A stretch of 64,000 nt of DNA from Paludibaculum fermentans_A (GTDB lineage Bacteria; Acidobacteriota; Terriglobia; Bryobacterales; Bryobacteraceae): NCBI RefSeq assembly GCF_051172195.1, contig NZ_JBPJAQ010000001.1:5022001-5086000 (forward strand), in the 5' to 3' direction. The position numbers and the translations under genes were made by a program. The notes under the pieces were generated by a model. That model saw nothing but the letters and a program-made list of their open reading frames with translations. It did no database searches and was not told the origin of the DNA. Of this stretch, positions 1-7,811 are shown in pieces; the stretch's first letter is position 1; each line of letters begins with the position of its first letter.

Positions 1-187
1 TCGAGAAATAGGACACCTGGATTGTCTTTTGTCTCAGCGATGCATCTCCATCAAGGGTCATGTCGGCATCTGCGCCGATGCGCCAAATCACACAATAGGG
101 CAATTCGGCGTCTTGCGGTGCGGAGATTGGATAGACACGAGCGATGCCTGCCGTGATTAGTGCCTGTCTGATTGTTGTTTCGATCAT
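1..187 (-). CDS. Phage tail-completion protein, gp17/DUF3168-like (partial)
   Basis: Only the first 62 codons are inside the window; the gene continues past position 1. The start ATG overlaps the stop of the gp10-like gene by one base (TAATG), so the two are probably translationally coupled. The N-terminus begins MIETTIRQALITAGIARVYP and continues with a hydrophobic strand, YCVIWRIG. That is the usual opening of the small DUF3168 proteins that follow gp10 in HK97-like phages and complete the tail end. The assignment rests on this short sequence plus position in the operon. Confidence 0.65.
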   Translation of the reverse strand, partial: MIETTIRQALITAGIARVYPISAPQDAELPYCVIWRIGADADMTLDGDASLRQKTIQVSYFS

Positions 188-696
188 TAGTCTACCTTCG
201 TGAGAACTTTCAGCAGTTCATCATGTACGTACGATTTCACTTCTGCTTTCTTCTCTTTGAGCGCCTTTGCAAAGAATGGCCTTGGTGGCATCTTGCTTGT
301 TCCAAATTCGAACATCGTGGCAAGCGACATGCCGATGGTGCGCCCTGGTGCGGATGTGGCTTTGATGGCCTTGCCACTGCCGACAGCGGACCTTGCACCC
401 GGCCCGCCTGCTGCCTGCCATTCGACGTATGCTGGTGTGCCCTTGCCACGCTTGACGCCGACCAATGCAGATGGATTCTTGCGGACCTTGCCACGCAGAC
501 GGCCAAAGGCAAAGATGCTGTCGGCTACTTCCTTCGGCAACCCTTCTGAATGGGCGTTTGCTACGGCCTGCTGGCGGAACATGTTGGCGGCTTTGCCCAA
601 CACATCCATCACAGCTTGGCCTTGTGACCGCTCAATGATTGCGTGGATGGAGCGTTCCAGCTTGCTTAAACCATCAACTCTTACTGACTTTGCCAT
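187..696 (-). CDS. HK97 gp10-like head-tail/tail-completion protein
   Basis: A 169-residue protein that starts with MAKSVRVDGLSKLERSI and has a long amphipathic N-terminal helix. It ends with the motif FEFGTSKMPPRPFFAKAL (about residues 130-147), which is characteristic of the HK97 gp10 family. These proteins sit at the head-tail interface or tail terminator and are needed to join heads and tails. It lies four bases downstream of the phage glycosyltransferase and is followed directly by the gp17-like gene, the usual order. Length is normal for the family. Identification by the conserved PPRPFF region is strong. Confidence 0.88.
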   Translation of the reverse strand: MAKSVRVDGLSKLERSIHAIIERSQGQAVMDVLGKAANMFRQQAVANAHSEGLPKEVADSIFAFGRLRGKVRKNPSALVGVKRGKGTPAYVEWQAAGGPGARSAVGSGKAIKATSAPGRTIGMSLATMFEFGTSKMPPRPFFAKALKEKKAEVKSYVHDELLKVLTKVD

Positions 697-700
697 GCAG

Positions 701-1360
701 TTATTTAGGGGAAGACCACTCTTGCATCAGCCCCAACGTCTCAGCCCTGTCGATGGCGCTGTAGCTGGTCGTGTAGATGCGTGGGCATGTGTTGCCGTCA
801 TGGTCCAGGGCAATGCAGCGGTCAAGGCCGTCTGTGGCGGTCAGAAGTGAGCCGAGCCCAGCAAGCCAAATGCATTCGTCGCCGTGGGTCAAGTCAGGAT
901 ATGGATGCTCTGTCAGGACTGAGCGCCGATACGTGATGCTGGTGCCCAGGACGAGAGCATCGTCATGGTAGTGGTATGCCCTTGCGTGGCCGTCAACGAC
1001 ACTGTAGAAGCGAATGGACCGATAACCAGTGATCGGCTTGTCTGGCGTCAGGATGGCTTGCTGCTCGCTCAGCCGGGCAGGGTGATATAAGTCATCGTCG
1101 TCCCAATGCGCCACAACATCGCCGGATGCCGCTTCAGCGCCAATGGTCCGCTTCAAGCCCAGCGTGAGCCCTGGAGGGCATCTGAGAAGCCGTATGCGTG
1201 TATCTGATGGGATGACGGCTGTTACGTCGTCTTCACTCACGATGACCAATTCACGGTGCTGGTAGGTCTGGTTCTGAAAGCATCGAATTGCAGTCGGCAA
1301 GTACTCAATGCGGCTTGCCCGGGTCGGACAGACGGCAGAGACTAAGTGACCTTGCGGCAT
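701..1360 (-). CDS. Phage-encoded family 2 glycosyltransferase
   Basis: A 219-residue protein with a GT-A, family 2 layout. It has an N-terminal nucleotide-binding strand (HLVSAVCPTRASRIEYLPTA), a helix resembling the nucleotide-sugar pocket, LKRTIGAEAASGDVVAHWDDDD with an acidic cluster at residues 87-90 that would bind metal and sugar nucleotide, and a second acidic site near HGDECIWL. Such enzymes transfer a sugar from a nucleotide donor. Its start overlaps the head-closure gene by 19 bases, so it is co-transcribed with virion genes, an unusual position. Possible roles are glycosylation of virion proteins or of the host surface; the sequence does not decide. Acceptor and sugar are unknown. 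Confidence 0.8.
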   Translation of the reverse strand: MPQGHLVSAVCPTRASRIEYLPTAIRCFQNQTYQHRELVIVSEDDVTAVIPSDTRIRLLRCPPGLTLGLKRTIGAEAASGDVVAHWDDDDLYHPARLSEQQAILTPDKPITGYRSIRFYSVVDGHARAYHYHDDALVLGTSITYRRSVLTEHPYPDLTHGDECIWLAGLGSLLTATDGLDRCIALDHDGNTCPRIYTTSYSAIDRAETLGLMQEWSSPK

Positions 1361-1662
1361 TGCAACTCAATGGACTCCCGGCGCTTTTCCGAGTACCGGA
1401 TGGCTGTGATGTCGTACGCATCGGATCCATGCAGCACACGCATCGTGCTGTCCAGGCCGTCCATGTGGCGGATTGTGAAAAACACGGCATCCTCTGCCAC
1501 GGTTCTGGAAGCGGAATAGAACTCTCTGCCGGAACGAGACGACTTATGAGCGTAGGTATGGGCAGTGTCAGCCCAGGTATCGACAGCTTCACCGATCTGG
1601 TTCTGTGAGACGGTGCGGGATTGGATTGTGATGAGTGTGTCGAGAGTGCCAGCAGCAAACAT
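1342..1662 (-). CDS. Phage head-closure / head-tail joining protein
   Basis: A 106-residue protein beginning MFAAGTLDTLITIQSRTVSQ and containing GEAVDTWADTAHTYAHK and SRSGREFYSASRTVAEDAVFFTIRH. This pattern is typical of SPP1 gp16-like head-closure proteins: a small beta-barrel with the sequence W.....A.I....GRE.........D..F.IR. It would plug onto the connector after DNA packaging. It starts two bases downstream of the gp6-like connector gene and its end overlaps the glycosyltransferase start. Size and order match HK97-like head modules. Confidence 0.85.
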   Translation of the reverse strand: MFAAGTLDTLITIQSRTVSQNQIGEAVDTWADTAHTYAHKSSRSGREFYSASRTVAEDAVFFTIRHMDGLDSTMRVLHGSDAYDITAIRYSEKRRESIELQCRKVT

Positions 1663-1664
1663 GG

Positions 1665-1958
1665 CTAATACCTCACGAATGGTGCCAGCAGCGCTTTCAC
1701 TCCCATTGGCAACTCGTACAATTGACCAGCGACCACAGACTCTCGATTGCTGTACAGGTGCCCTACCGTAAGCAGCATTGCCGCCTGTAAATCGGCAGGA
1801 ACAGGATTTACGCCATCCACAACGCCGATCTGCTGCCCGATGTATCGTTCAGTTGCCTGTCTTGCCGCTGCGATGAGATGGACAATGTACGCATTGTCGT
1901 TGTCGTCCATCACCCGAAGATGTGACTTTGCGAGATCAAGAGAGATGGATTCTGACAT
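1665..1958 (-). CDS. Phage gp6-like head-tail connector
   Basis: A 97-residue, mostly helical protein: MSESISLDLAKSHLRV with an acidic stretch DDNDN, then YIVHLIAAARQATERYIG, and later AAMLLTVGHLYSNRESV. This is the signature of the gp6-like/gp15-like connector that forms a ring under the portal and prepares the neck for head-closure proteins. It follows the 60-residue small protein and precedes the head-closure gene with two-base gaps, so the genes form one translational block. Length is normal. Confidence 0.88.
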   Translation of the reverse strand: MSESISLDLAKSHLRVMDDNDNAYIVHLIAAARQATERYIGQQIGVVDGVNPVPADLQAAMLLTVGHLYSNRESVVAGQLYELPMGVKALLAPFVRY

Positions 1959-1959
1959 G

Positions 1960-2142
1960 TTATTTGCTCTTCTTTTCTTTTACTGGTTTGACTACTTTTG
2001 TCTCTTCGACCGGATTGTATGGTTCTACAAGACCGATGCCAATTAGTTCTTTGGCTCTTGCGTCGTCAGCATCGAATACTTGCCCGTTGTCAATGAGACC
2101 TTCAACGCTGCCAAGAAAGGGTTTGATTGCTTTGATTTGCAT
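1960..2142 (-). CDS. Small lysine-rich phage protein after the capsid gene
   Basis: A 60-residue protein beginning MQIKAIKPFLGSVEGLIDNG, with a short alpha/beta head (KELIGIGLVEPYN) and a strongly basic tail (KVVKPVKEKKSK). Proteins of this size and pattern are common immediately after HK97-type major capsid genes. They may be decoration or assembly proteins, but no function can be read from the sequence. The gene lies just beyond the terminator-like hairpin that follows the capsid gene, so it may depend on readthrough or its own promoter. Confidence 0.7.
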   Translation of the reverse strand: MQIKAIKPFLGSVEGLIDNGQVFDADDARAKELIGIGLVEPYNPVEETKVVKPVKEKKSK

Positions 2143-2149
2143 GCGATGT

Positions 2150-2177
2150 GAAAAAGGGCGGGCTTGCGGCCCGCCCT
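2150..2177 (-). terminator. Rho-independent terminator after the capsid gene
   Basis: On the minus strand a perfect 9-bp GC stem (AGGGCGGGC at 2155-2163 pairing with GCCCGCCCT at 2169-2177, five-base loop) is followed directly by TTTTT (complement of 2150-2154). It sits 22 bases past the capsid stop codon. It probably reduces expression of the downstream connector genes relative to capsid, since the operon continues beyond it. Confidence 0.85.
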
Positions 2178-2198
2178 ATTCCTCCTAAGCGCTGAGGT

Positions 2199-3314
2199 TT
2201 AGCTCAGCACACCTGTGATGAATGCACCCGGCGCAAAGACCATGAGTGCTTCACGCTGTTCTGCCATTACGGTCACGATGCCGCTTGTGAAATTGCTTGC
2301 GTGCTCGTACGACAGGCTGAGTGTCGTGCCCTGACGCTCTGCAACCGAAGCTGCGAGACCAGAGCCCACCAGGAAGTTGTTGGCGGTCATCTTCGGCGAC
2401 GGCACCACTGGGACACCCCAAATGGTTGCGGCAAAGCCAAATGCAGGACTGCCAAGCAAGTAGTTGCCAGACGTCGAAGCCTTTGCGGTCACAAGCTTGC
2501 CGTAGTCAACCGGAGCCACGACAACGAATGTCGGCACGTATCCAGTTGCCAAAGCGTCAGCGACAGACAACGCAATGCGGTCAATCATTGCTTCAGTCGT
2601 GAACGTCTTGGTAGTGGCGTAAGGTACGAGACCCTTTAGGTTTTGTCCAGTGCCATCACCAATGAGCAATTGCGTCTCTTCAGCGCCACGGATACCGAAG
2701 GCCATGCGCTGGTCGACAAAGGCACCGAATGCAGGAGCGTCAGCAAGAAATTCCTTGGCGATGCTCGTGAAGTGAGCCACTGTGCGCACAGCAGTATCGA
2801 CCATCGTGATTGCCGTGGTGGTCTCAGCAGCAGCAGAACCGATTGTCTTGACAGTTGCGGCCTGAGTCGTGGTCTCCTGCGGCACCTTGACCAAGTCGGT
2901 CTGGATCGGCATGCCGCCCAGATAATTGCGCACCTGGAAGGCGAAGATGTTGTTGCCCTGCGGAGTCGCAACGATGGGAGCCACTTGCGACGGCGACGTG
3001 TACGTAGCCTTGATCTCAGCGAGGGCCTGACGGCTCTTGCCTTCGGCCATGAGGCGGAACGATTCCGTCTCGACAAACTGCTGTCCGATTGACTTCGATT
3101 CAGCCTTTGCTTGCATCGGGGCGATAGACTTCTGTTCTGCGGCAACGACACGATTGGTCAGGGACACAATGTCCGCTTCCATCTTTGCCATTGCCGACTT
3201 GATTTCTGGTGAAGCAAAACCCTGTGCCTTGACTTCAGCAAGCGCCTGATTGTGCGCTTCCTTCATTTCGACATGGAGCTTTTTGATTTCATTGATGAGT
3301 TCTTGATTTTCCAT
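2199..3314 (-). CDS. HK97-family major capsid protein
   Basis: A 371-residue protein. The ATG at 3314 (MENQELINEIKKL) is chosen over a longer open frame because it lies eight bases after the protease stop and begins the coiled-coil scaffold (delta) domain typical of this family, roughly residues 1-80. The body carries HK97-fold features such as ETTTAITMVDTAVRTVAHFTSIAKEFLAD (given here as family-typical E-loop/P-domain region) and GDGTGQNLKGLVPYA near residue 230. The N-terminal domain would be removed by the adjacent prohead protease during capsid maturation. It is followed by a strong terminator. Confidence 0.93.
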   Translation of the reverse strand: MENQELINEIKKLHVEMKEAHNQALAEVKAQGFASPEIKSAMAKMEADIVSLTNRVVAAEQKSIAPMQAKAESKSIGQQFVETESFRLMAEGKSRQALAEIKATYTSPSQVAPIVATPQGNNIFAFQVRNYLGGMPIQTDLVKVPQETTTQAATVKTIGSAAAETTTAITMVDTAVRTVAHFTSIAKEFLADAPAFGAFVDQRMAFGIRGAEETQLLIGDGTGQNLKGLVPYATTKTFTTEAMIDRIALSVADALATGYVPTFVVVAPVDYGKLVTAKASTSGNYLLGSPAFGFAATIWGVPVVPSPKMTANNFLVGSGLAASVAERQGTTLSLSYEHASNFTSGIVTVMAEQREALMVFAPGAFITGVLS

Positions 3315-3321
3315 ATAATAC

Positions 3322-3951
3322 CTACTGTTTGTAGATTTGCCGGATTTGCTCCAGCAATGCCGCCGACTCATCAACGTCTCGTTGTGACTTCAGGGCTTTG
3401 TAGCCAGACGAAATAATCGTCTTGGCTTCCTTTTGAGAGAATCCCGCATCCCGCAAGATCTTCTCTAATTCTCTTTCTGTTAATTCGATTCCCTTCACGC
3501 TGGAGACCTGAGCCTCGACATTGCAAGGGAATGTTACTAAGCTGATTTCGTATAGCTCAATCTGTTTTAGCTGCCGAACGCCATCTGACCAGACAGCGCC
3601 ACCGACAGGAACTGCATAACCGATGGAAAGACCAGTGATTGCTTTGAGCTTGAGCAATTCGTAAGCGTCATTGCCCTTTTCGGTCTTGACAGCCAATTGA
3701 CCCTTGACGAGCAATCCATTCGAGTCTTCGGAAAGCTCCAGGCAGACGCCAATCACATCATCTGTGTCATGCTGGTAGCAGATCGGGATATACTGCTTCC
3801 GGTTTGTCAGTGTTGCCACAAATGCACCCGGCAGAATGACATCATTCGCCTGATCGACATTGCCAAACACTGCTGCATAACCCTCGAAGATGCCCTCTTC
3901 GGTCGGTGCCGCCTTCAGTGCGAATTGATATGTGAGCTTCTTTGTTTCCAT
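3322..3951 (-). CDS. HK97-family prohead protease (peptidase U35)
   Basis: A 209-residue serine protease that trims capsid scaffolding domains in the procapsid. The fold is herpesvirus-assemblin-like. The likely catalytic triad is visible: His61 in CYQHD, Ser109 in AITGLSIGYAV, and Glu135 in IELYEISLVTFP, the last two being near-invariant in this family. The EGYAAVFGNVD motif near residues 23-33 is also characteristic. It lies between portal and major capsid genes, which is standard. The C-terminal 50 residues are basic and helical and may act as its own scaffold attachment. Confidence 0.93.
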   Translation of the reverse strand: METKKLTYQFALKAAPTEEGIFEGYAAVFGNVDQANDVILPGAFVATLTNRKQYIPICYQHDTDDVIGVCLELSEDSNGLLVKGQLAVKTEKGNDAYELLKLKAITGLSIGYAVPVGGAVWSDGVRQLKQIELYEISLVTFPCNVEAQVSSVKGIELTERELEKILRDAGFSQKEAKTIISSGYKALKSQRDVDESAALLEQIRQIYKQ

Positions 3952-3961
3952 TGGTTCACTC

Positions 3962-5155
3962 TTATTTATTCGAAGGCAAATCCTGGATGGCGCTCATGTT
4001 GAGTTGGATTGTAAGTTCGTCACCACCTTGCATCGGCGAAAGGCGTTCCAGACGGCGAGCTTCATTTCTCGTCATAATGCCCGAAGAAGTCATCTTTGAG
4101 TAGTATTCGGCTCGTGCCGCACTGTCGCCACGCATCAAGCCCGAAACATTGAATTCAGGAAAAATGATGCCTTTGTCTTTCTGCTCGATCAAGGCTTTCA
4201 CAATTGCGGCTTCGATCTTCGACAAATATGGCATCAAAGTGAACTGAACGAATGACATGCCTTGCGATTCAATATTTGAGAACGTGGCATGCGACAGGTC
4301 ACCAATCAAATGCGGCGGCACTCGGAAGATTCTGGCAATCTCTTCAATTGAAAACTTACGTGACTCGATGAACTGCGAATCTTCAGGCGGAATCGTTATT
4401 TGTTGCCACTTGAAACCAACAGGCAGCACGTCAATCTTGTGCGCATTATCGAGCCCTTGATTATTGCTATTGAATCTCGCCTTGAATGCCGTGATCTGAT
4501 CGGCGGTCATGGCCTCAGTTGGGCTGACAAAGCCGGATGGAGTAGCGCCATTGCTGTAGAACCTTGCGCCGTACTCTTCGGCGGCTACAGCCATCCCGAG
4601 GGCCTGACGACATGTGCCGATTGGTGAGAGTCCGACGAGGCCATCAAACGAAAACAATTTGATATGGAAGATGTCTTTGGGTTGATATTCTTTGATGCCA
4701 GTGGCGGTCGAGATGCGATAAGTGATCTGCTGCTCGATGCATTGGACCGTCATGTTTGCTGGATTGACAGGAATCAGCCCAATTACCTCGACACCAGATC
4801 TCACGATGACCGAATATGCATTTCCCCAGGTCGCAAGACTGGCAATCATCGACTCCCAGTACTCGTTGCTCGTCATCCATGCGTTCGGTTCTTGTGAGAC
4901 AATGTAGTCGAGCTTGTGTTTGATGCGAGATGTGGAATCATCATTGCCACGGCGATAAAAGTGAAGAGGAAGGTTGCCGCCCACTTCAGCCAGCAGTCGA
5001 ATTGAAGACCAGACCGCCGCAATGCCTAAAGCCGATTCTTCAGTAACCGCTCTGCCGACATTGGTGCTGTAGATGTTCAATCCGGTGAGGGTACGATTGG
5101 TCGGCAAAAGACCAAAATAATCCAGAATCTTGATTGCGGCGGATTTAAATGTCAT
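3962..5155 (-). CDS. Phage portal protein, HK97 family
   Basis: A 397-residue protein that would form the dodecameric DNA channel at the capsid vertex. Features include TEESALGIAAVWSSIRLLAEVGGNLPLHFYRR at the N-terminus, WGNAYSVIVR, DIFHIKLFSFDGLVGLSPI and FRVPPHLIGDLSHATFSNIESQGMSF, all family signatures. Its start overlaps the large terminase stop by four bases (ATGA), indicating coupling. The C-terminus (SSGIMTRNEARRLERL) is the usual clip/crown region. Length is close to the family norm. Confidence 0.95.
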   Translation of the reverse strand: MTFKSAAIKILDYFGLLPTNRTLTGLNIYSTNVGRAVTEESALGIAAVWSSIRLLAEVGGNLPLHFYRRGNDDSTSRIKHKLDYIVSQEPNAWMTSNEYWESMIASLATWGNAYSVIVRSGVEVIGLIPVNPANMTVQCIEQQITYRISTATGIKEYQPKDIFHIKLFSFDGLVGLSPIGTCRQALGMAVAAEEYGARFYSNGATPSGFVSPTEAMTADQITAFKARFNSNNQGLDNAHKIDVLPVGFKWQQITIPPEDSQFIESRKFSIEEIARIFRVPPHLIGDLSHATFSNIESQGMSFVQFTLMPYLSKIEAAIVKALIEQKDKGIIFPEFNVSGLMRGDSAARAEYYSKMTSSGIMTRNEARRLERLSPMQGGDELTIQLNMSAIQDLPSNK

Positions 5156-6750
5156 AGTCGGATCGAAACTGGATCAGATAGCCAGTCATCGATGAGATTA
5201 TTTATCGCCTTTGCTTTTTGGTCGGTGGTATTGCGTTGAGCCCTGTCGAATGCCATGATCGACGCAATCACGCCGTCAATACGTTGATTATTCTGGCGCT
5301 TGTTGGATTTGACGACACGGATGTTGTTGTTGGCGTCTTCTTTGATCGTCGAGCACCCAATATTCCATCGCAAGACTGGATTGCCGCCATGAATGATGTT
5401 GCCAAGGTAAGCATGTTCTTTCATCGCCTTTGTTGGGTTCGTGAAAGCCATGATTGATTGATTGAAATCCCACGTTTCAATTCCGCCATCTTGAAGTTCT
5501 TCGATTACTTCTGCCGCCATAGCACGGTCAACAGCGATTTCAACAAGCTCATACCTTGTTGCAACCTCCAAAATGTGTGAGATGACATACTTGTGCCGCA
5601 CAACCGGACCAGGGCAAAGGGTGAGATAGCCCTTCTTTGCCCATTCCGTATAAGGAACTCTGTCAAGACGCTCTTTTTCTGCCAGATTCTCAGCAGGCAT
5701 GAAGAAATGAGGCAAGATGGCATACTTTTCGTCTTCGAGAGGAAAAACCAGCGAAAAGCAGGTCAAATCGTGTTTTTGCGATAGGTCGAGCCCACCGAAA
5801 CAGCGTTTGCCCGTCAGATCTGGCATCGGTTCGTTGCAGGCGTCCCATCGGTCGAGAGGAATGTACGGCGTCTCAGAGGCCAAGACCCACTGATTGAGGC
5901 TCAGCAGGCGGAACCTGAGCATTGCGCCGGGGTCATTTAAAGCGGTCTTGTAGTCATCCTGGAATGTCGAGAGGCGCAGAAAGCCCTTGCCCAGGTCGCA
6001 ATCCTCATCCGTGGCAAGCGCTGGATTGGCTTGAAACCAGTAATGCTGGTCAGCGATGTCGCAGTCCGCTGGTGCCTCACAAAGGTAGGCGTAGTAGCGG
6101 TCATCCGTGATCGTGCCATCTACAACGCCTTTGGCATATTCGTACTGTTGTCGTCCAATGCCAGTGAGGTTGTTGGATGCGGTCGTGATTGAGATAACCA
6201 AGGGCTGACGCCGATACTTCATGGACGACACCATGGCGTCGTACAGGTCTCGGGTATCCCAGAAGGCAAGCTCGTCACAGATCACGGCAGAAGCATTCAA
6301 GCCGTATGCGGATTGCGCATCGCTCGACATCACCTTCAGTTGGCGGTTGCCGTAAATGATGCGCTTTGTTGAATCAATCACTCGGCAGATCTTGGCAAGT
6401 TCTGGATTGGCCCGAACCATACGAGCGGCATACCGATACACCACAGATGCTTGTTCTCGATCACGAGCACAAATGTACACTTGTGCGCCTGCCTCGCCGT
6501 CACCTAATAGAAGATACAGCGCCAACATTGCGGTCAGGAATGATTTGGCGTTCTTGCGGGGTAAGAAGATGAGAGCATGGCGATATTGCCGGATTCCATT
6601 GTCATCAACAGTTCCAAAAATGGGATTGATGATGTTCTCTATCTGCCAGGGTAGTAGTTTGACACTTGTTCCTGCTGCGGGACCTTCAAAGTGTTGTCCG
6701 TACGTCTCGCAGAATTGGATTACTCTATTTGCCCTTTCTTGGTTGAACAT
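5152..6750 (-). CDS. terL: Phage terminase large subunit
   Basis: A 532-residue packaging motor of the Terminase_1 type. It has an adenine-binding region near LLPWQIENIINPIFG, a Walker A-like LPRKNAKSFLTA (about residues 64-75), and Walker B AVICDELAFWD. The nuclease domain carries Asp in GGLDLSQKHDLT and a second acidic site in QRIDGVIASIMAFDRA near the C-terminus. It translocates DNA into the procapsid using ATP and cuts the concatemer. It overlaps terS by one base and the portal gene by four bases. All key motifs appear intact. Confidence 0.96.
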   Translation of the reverse strand: MFNQERANRVIQFCETYGQHFEGPAAGTSVKLLPWQIENIINPIFGTVDDNGIRQYRHALIFLPRKNAKSFLTAMLALYLLLGDGEAGAQVYICARDREQASVVYRYAARMVRANPELAKICRVIDSTKRIIYGNRQLKVMSSDAQSAYGLNASAVICDELAFWDTRDLYDAMVSSMKYRRQPLVISITTASNNLTGIGRQQYEYAKGVVDGTITDDRYYAYLCEAPADCDIADQHYWFQANPALATDEDCDLGKGFLRLSTFQDDYKTALNDPGAMLRFRLLSLNQWVLASETPYIPLDRWDACNEPMPDLTGKRCFGGLDLSQKHDLTCFSLVFPLEDEKYAILPHFFMPAENLAEKERLDRVPYTEWAKKGYLTLCPGPVVRHKYVISHILEVATRYELVEIAVDRAMAAEVIEELQDGGIETWDFNQSIMAFTNPTKAMKEHAYLGNIIHGGNPVLRWNIGCSTIKEDANNNIRVVKSNKRQNNQRIDGVIASIMAFDRAQRNTTDQKAKAINNLIDDWLSDPVSIRL

Positions 6751-7121
6751 TATCGAATGAGATCATTGCGCTTGATTGCGTTGGCTTGATCGTCAGCCTG
6801 TTTCATTCGCCTTCTGGATGCTGGAGTCAATCCATATTCTTTTGACAATTGGCGCACTGTTTCTGAGGCGGAATTCACAATGGAAATGAGTGGATTCGGT
6901 GCTGGCCAGCCAGTTTTTGCCGACATGACGGTCAAGCCTTGCGTCTGTAATTGCTGCTGTGCGGTCACCATGCGTGAGAAGGCACAACAAAGCGACGTGA
7001 GCCCTTGCAAATCCGCATCGGTGAGCTTATCGCCAAGCAATAGAACGATGCGGTTCCATTCGGATGCTGCTAATGGATCGAGATAATCTGGGGCGGGGAA
7101 TTGTGGTTTGCGCTTTGCCAT
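6750..7121 (-). CDS. terS: Phage terminase small subunit, P27 family
   Basis: A 123-residue protein that would recognise the packaging site and load the large subunit. It has the P27-family pattern: MAKRKPQFPAPDYLDPLAASEWNRIV at the N-terminus, LTDADLQGLTSLCCAFSRM in the helical core, and a C-terminus with ETVRQLSKEYGLTPASRRRM, the last a hallmark of P27 small terminases. Stop and terL start overlap. Upstream lies a long hairpin and an HNH endonuclease gene, a neighbourhood known from cos-type phages. Confidence 0.92.
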   Translation of the reverse strand: MAKRKPQFPAPDYLDPLAASEWNRIVLLLGDKLTDADLQGLTSLCCAFSRMVTAQQQLQTQGLTVMSAKTGWPAPNPLISIVNSASETVRQLSKEYGLTPASRRRMKQADDQANAIKRNDLIR

Positions 7122-7199
7122 GTATGTTCATACCCCTTTATTAGTCAGTCCTTGGGGCAGAATTATTTAGCGCTTGTTGATGAGGCGGAGGACGGTCGT

Positions 7200-7236
7200 G
7201 GAGGGGCAGGCAAGGAGAGATTTTGCCCGCCCCTCC
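7200..7236. other. Strong inverted repeat between HNH and terS genes
   Basis: Bases 7200-7213 pair with 7223-7236 over 14 positions with a single A-C mismatch, leaving a nine-base loop. The arms are GGAGGGGC plus GGCAA and their complements. No T-run follows on either strand, so an ordinary intrinsic terminator is unlikely. Its location directly upstream of terS and downstream of an HNH gene makes a packaging (cos or pac) element or an RNA processing signal possible; this is inference. Confidence 0.6.
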
Positions 7237-7263
7237 ATCCAGGAGAGAATTGAACACCATTAT

Positions 7264-7641
7264 CTATACAACGTCGTGTTTTGACTTGCGGTCCATGACG
7301 TCTTGCCTGCTCTTCGCACTATGGCAAGAGGCGCATAAACTTTGGAATGGTCCGTGCCAGAACAGATGCTCGTCGCCACGATGCGGAGTGATGTGGTCCA
7401 CTTGCGTTGCGACAGTGACGATGCCTCGTTCGGCGCAATGCTTGCACAACGGATGCTGTCGTAATTTCTCTGCCCGCAATTGTTTCCATCGTGCGGTCGA
7501 ATACAGATGATGTCCTGGTCTATCCCACTTCGCTTCTTGTTGTGGATCGTAACTCTTTCGTCGTGATGCGTGGTCGTCACAGTATCCGTTCGTTGCGGCC
7601 TTGGGACAGTTACTTATGCGACAGGGTTTCTTGGCTGGCAT
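7264..7641 (-). CDS. Phage HNH endonuclease next to terminase
   Basis: A 125-residue HNH nuclease, counted from the internal methionine MPAKKPCRISNCPKAATNGYC; a longer frame exists but that start sits inside the upstream terminator hairpin. It has zinc-type cysteine pairs (CRISNC, CDDHAS; CKHC, CASCHS) and the nuclease core TQVDHITPHRGDEHLFW...LQSLCASCHSAKS. Free-standing HNH proteins beside terS assist terminase cleavage at cos sites in HK97-like phages, and that role is likely here. The region LYSTARWKQLRAEKLRQHPLCKHC is typical for this subgroup. Confidence 0.88.
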   Translation of the reverse strand: MPAKKPCRISNCPKAATNGYCDDHASRRKSYDPQQEAKWDRPGHHLYSTARWKQLRAEKLRQHPLCKHCAERGIVTVATQVDHITPHRGDEHLFWHGPFQSLCASCHSAKSRQDVMDRKSKHDVV

Positions 7642-7649
7642 CTGAAAAA

Positions 7650-7678
7650 CTAAAGGGCAGACCATTAAGGATCTGCCC
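7650..7678 (-). terminator. Terminator-like hairpin upstream of the terminase-side HNH gene
   Basis: On the minus strand GGGCAGA (complement of 7672-7678) pairs with TCTGCCC (complement of 7655-7661) across a ten-base loop and is followed by TTTAGTTTTT. It would end transcripts coming from the HNH homing-type gene and the 35-residue ORF, shortly before the next HNH start at 7641. Confidence 0.65.
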
Positions 7679-7703
7679 CAACTCTTACTTCATAATATCG
7701 TTG

Positions 7704-7811
7704 TTATTTATGCGTGCTGATTATCTCACCAAGCAATTCAATCTTGCGCCGTAGTCGTTCGGCATGAGCGGCGAATAGATCATGCCATTCTTGATGTTCG
7801 CTATTATCCAT
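7704..7811 (-). CDS. 35-residue phage ORF overlapping the second HNH gene
   Basis: A short open frame, MDNSEHQEWHDLFAAHAERL followed by RRKIELLGEIISTHK. Its ATG lies inside the last codons of the upstream HNH gene (8-bp overlap), so it could be translated by coupling. It would form one amphipathic, coiled-coil-like helix. No family is recognised. It is too short to be sure it is real; the good helical pattern and the coupling are the arguments for it. Confidence 0.45.
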   Translation of the reverse strand: MDNSEHQEWHDLFAAHAERLRRKIELLGEIISTHK

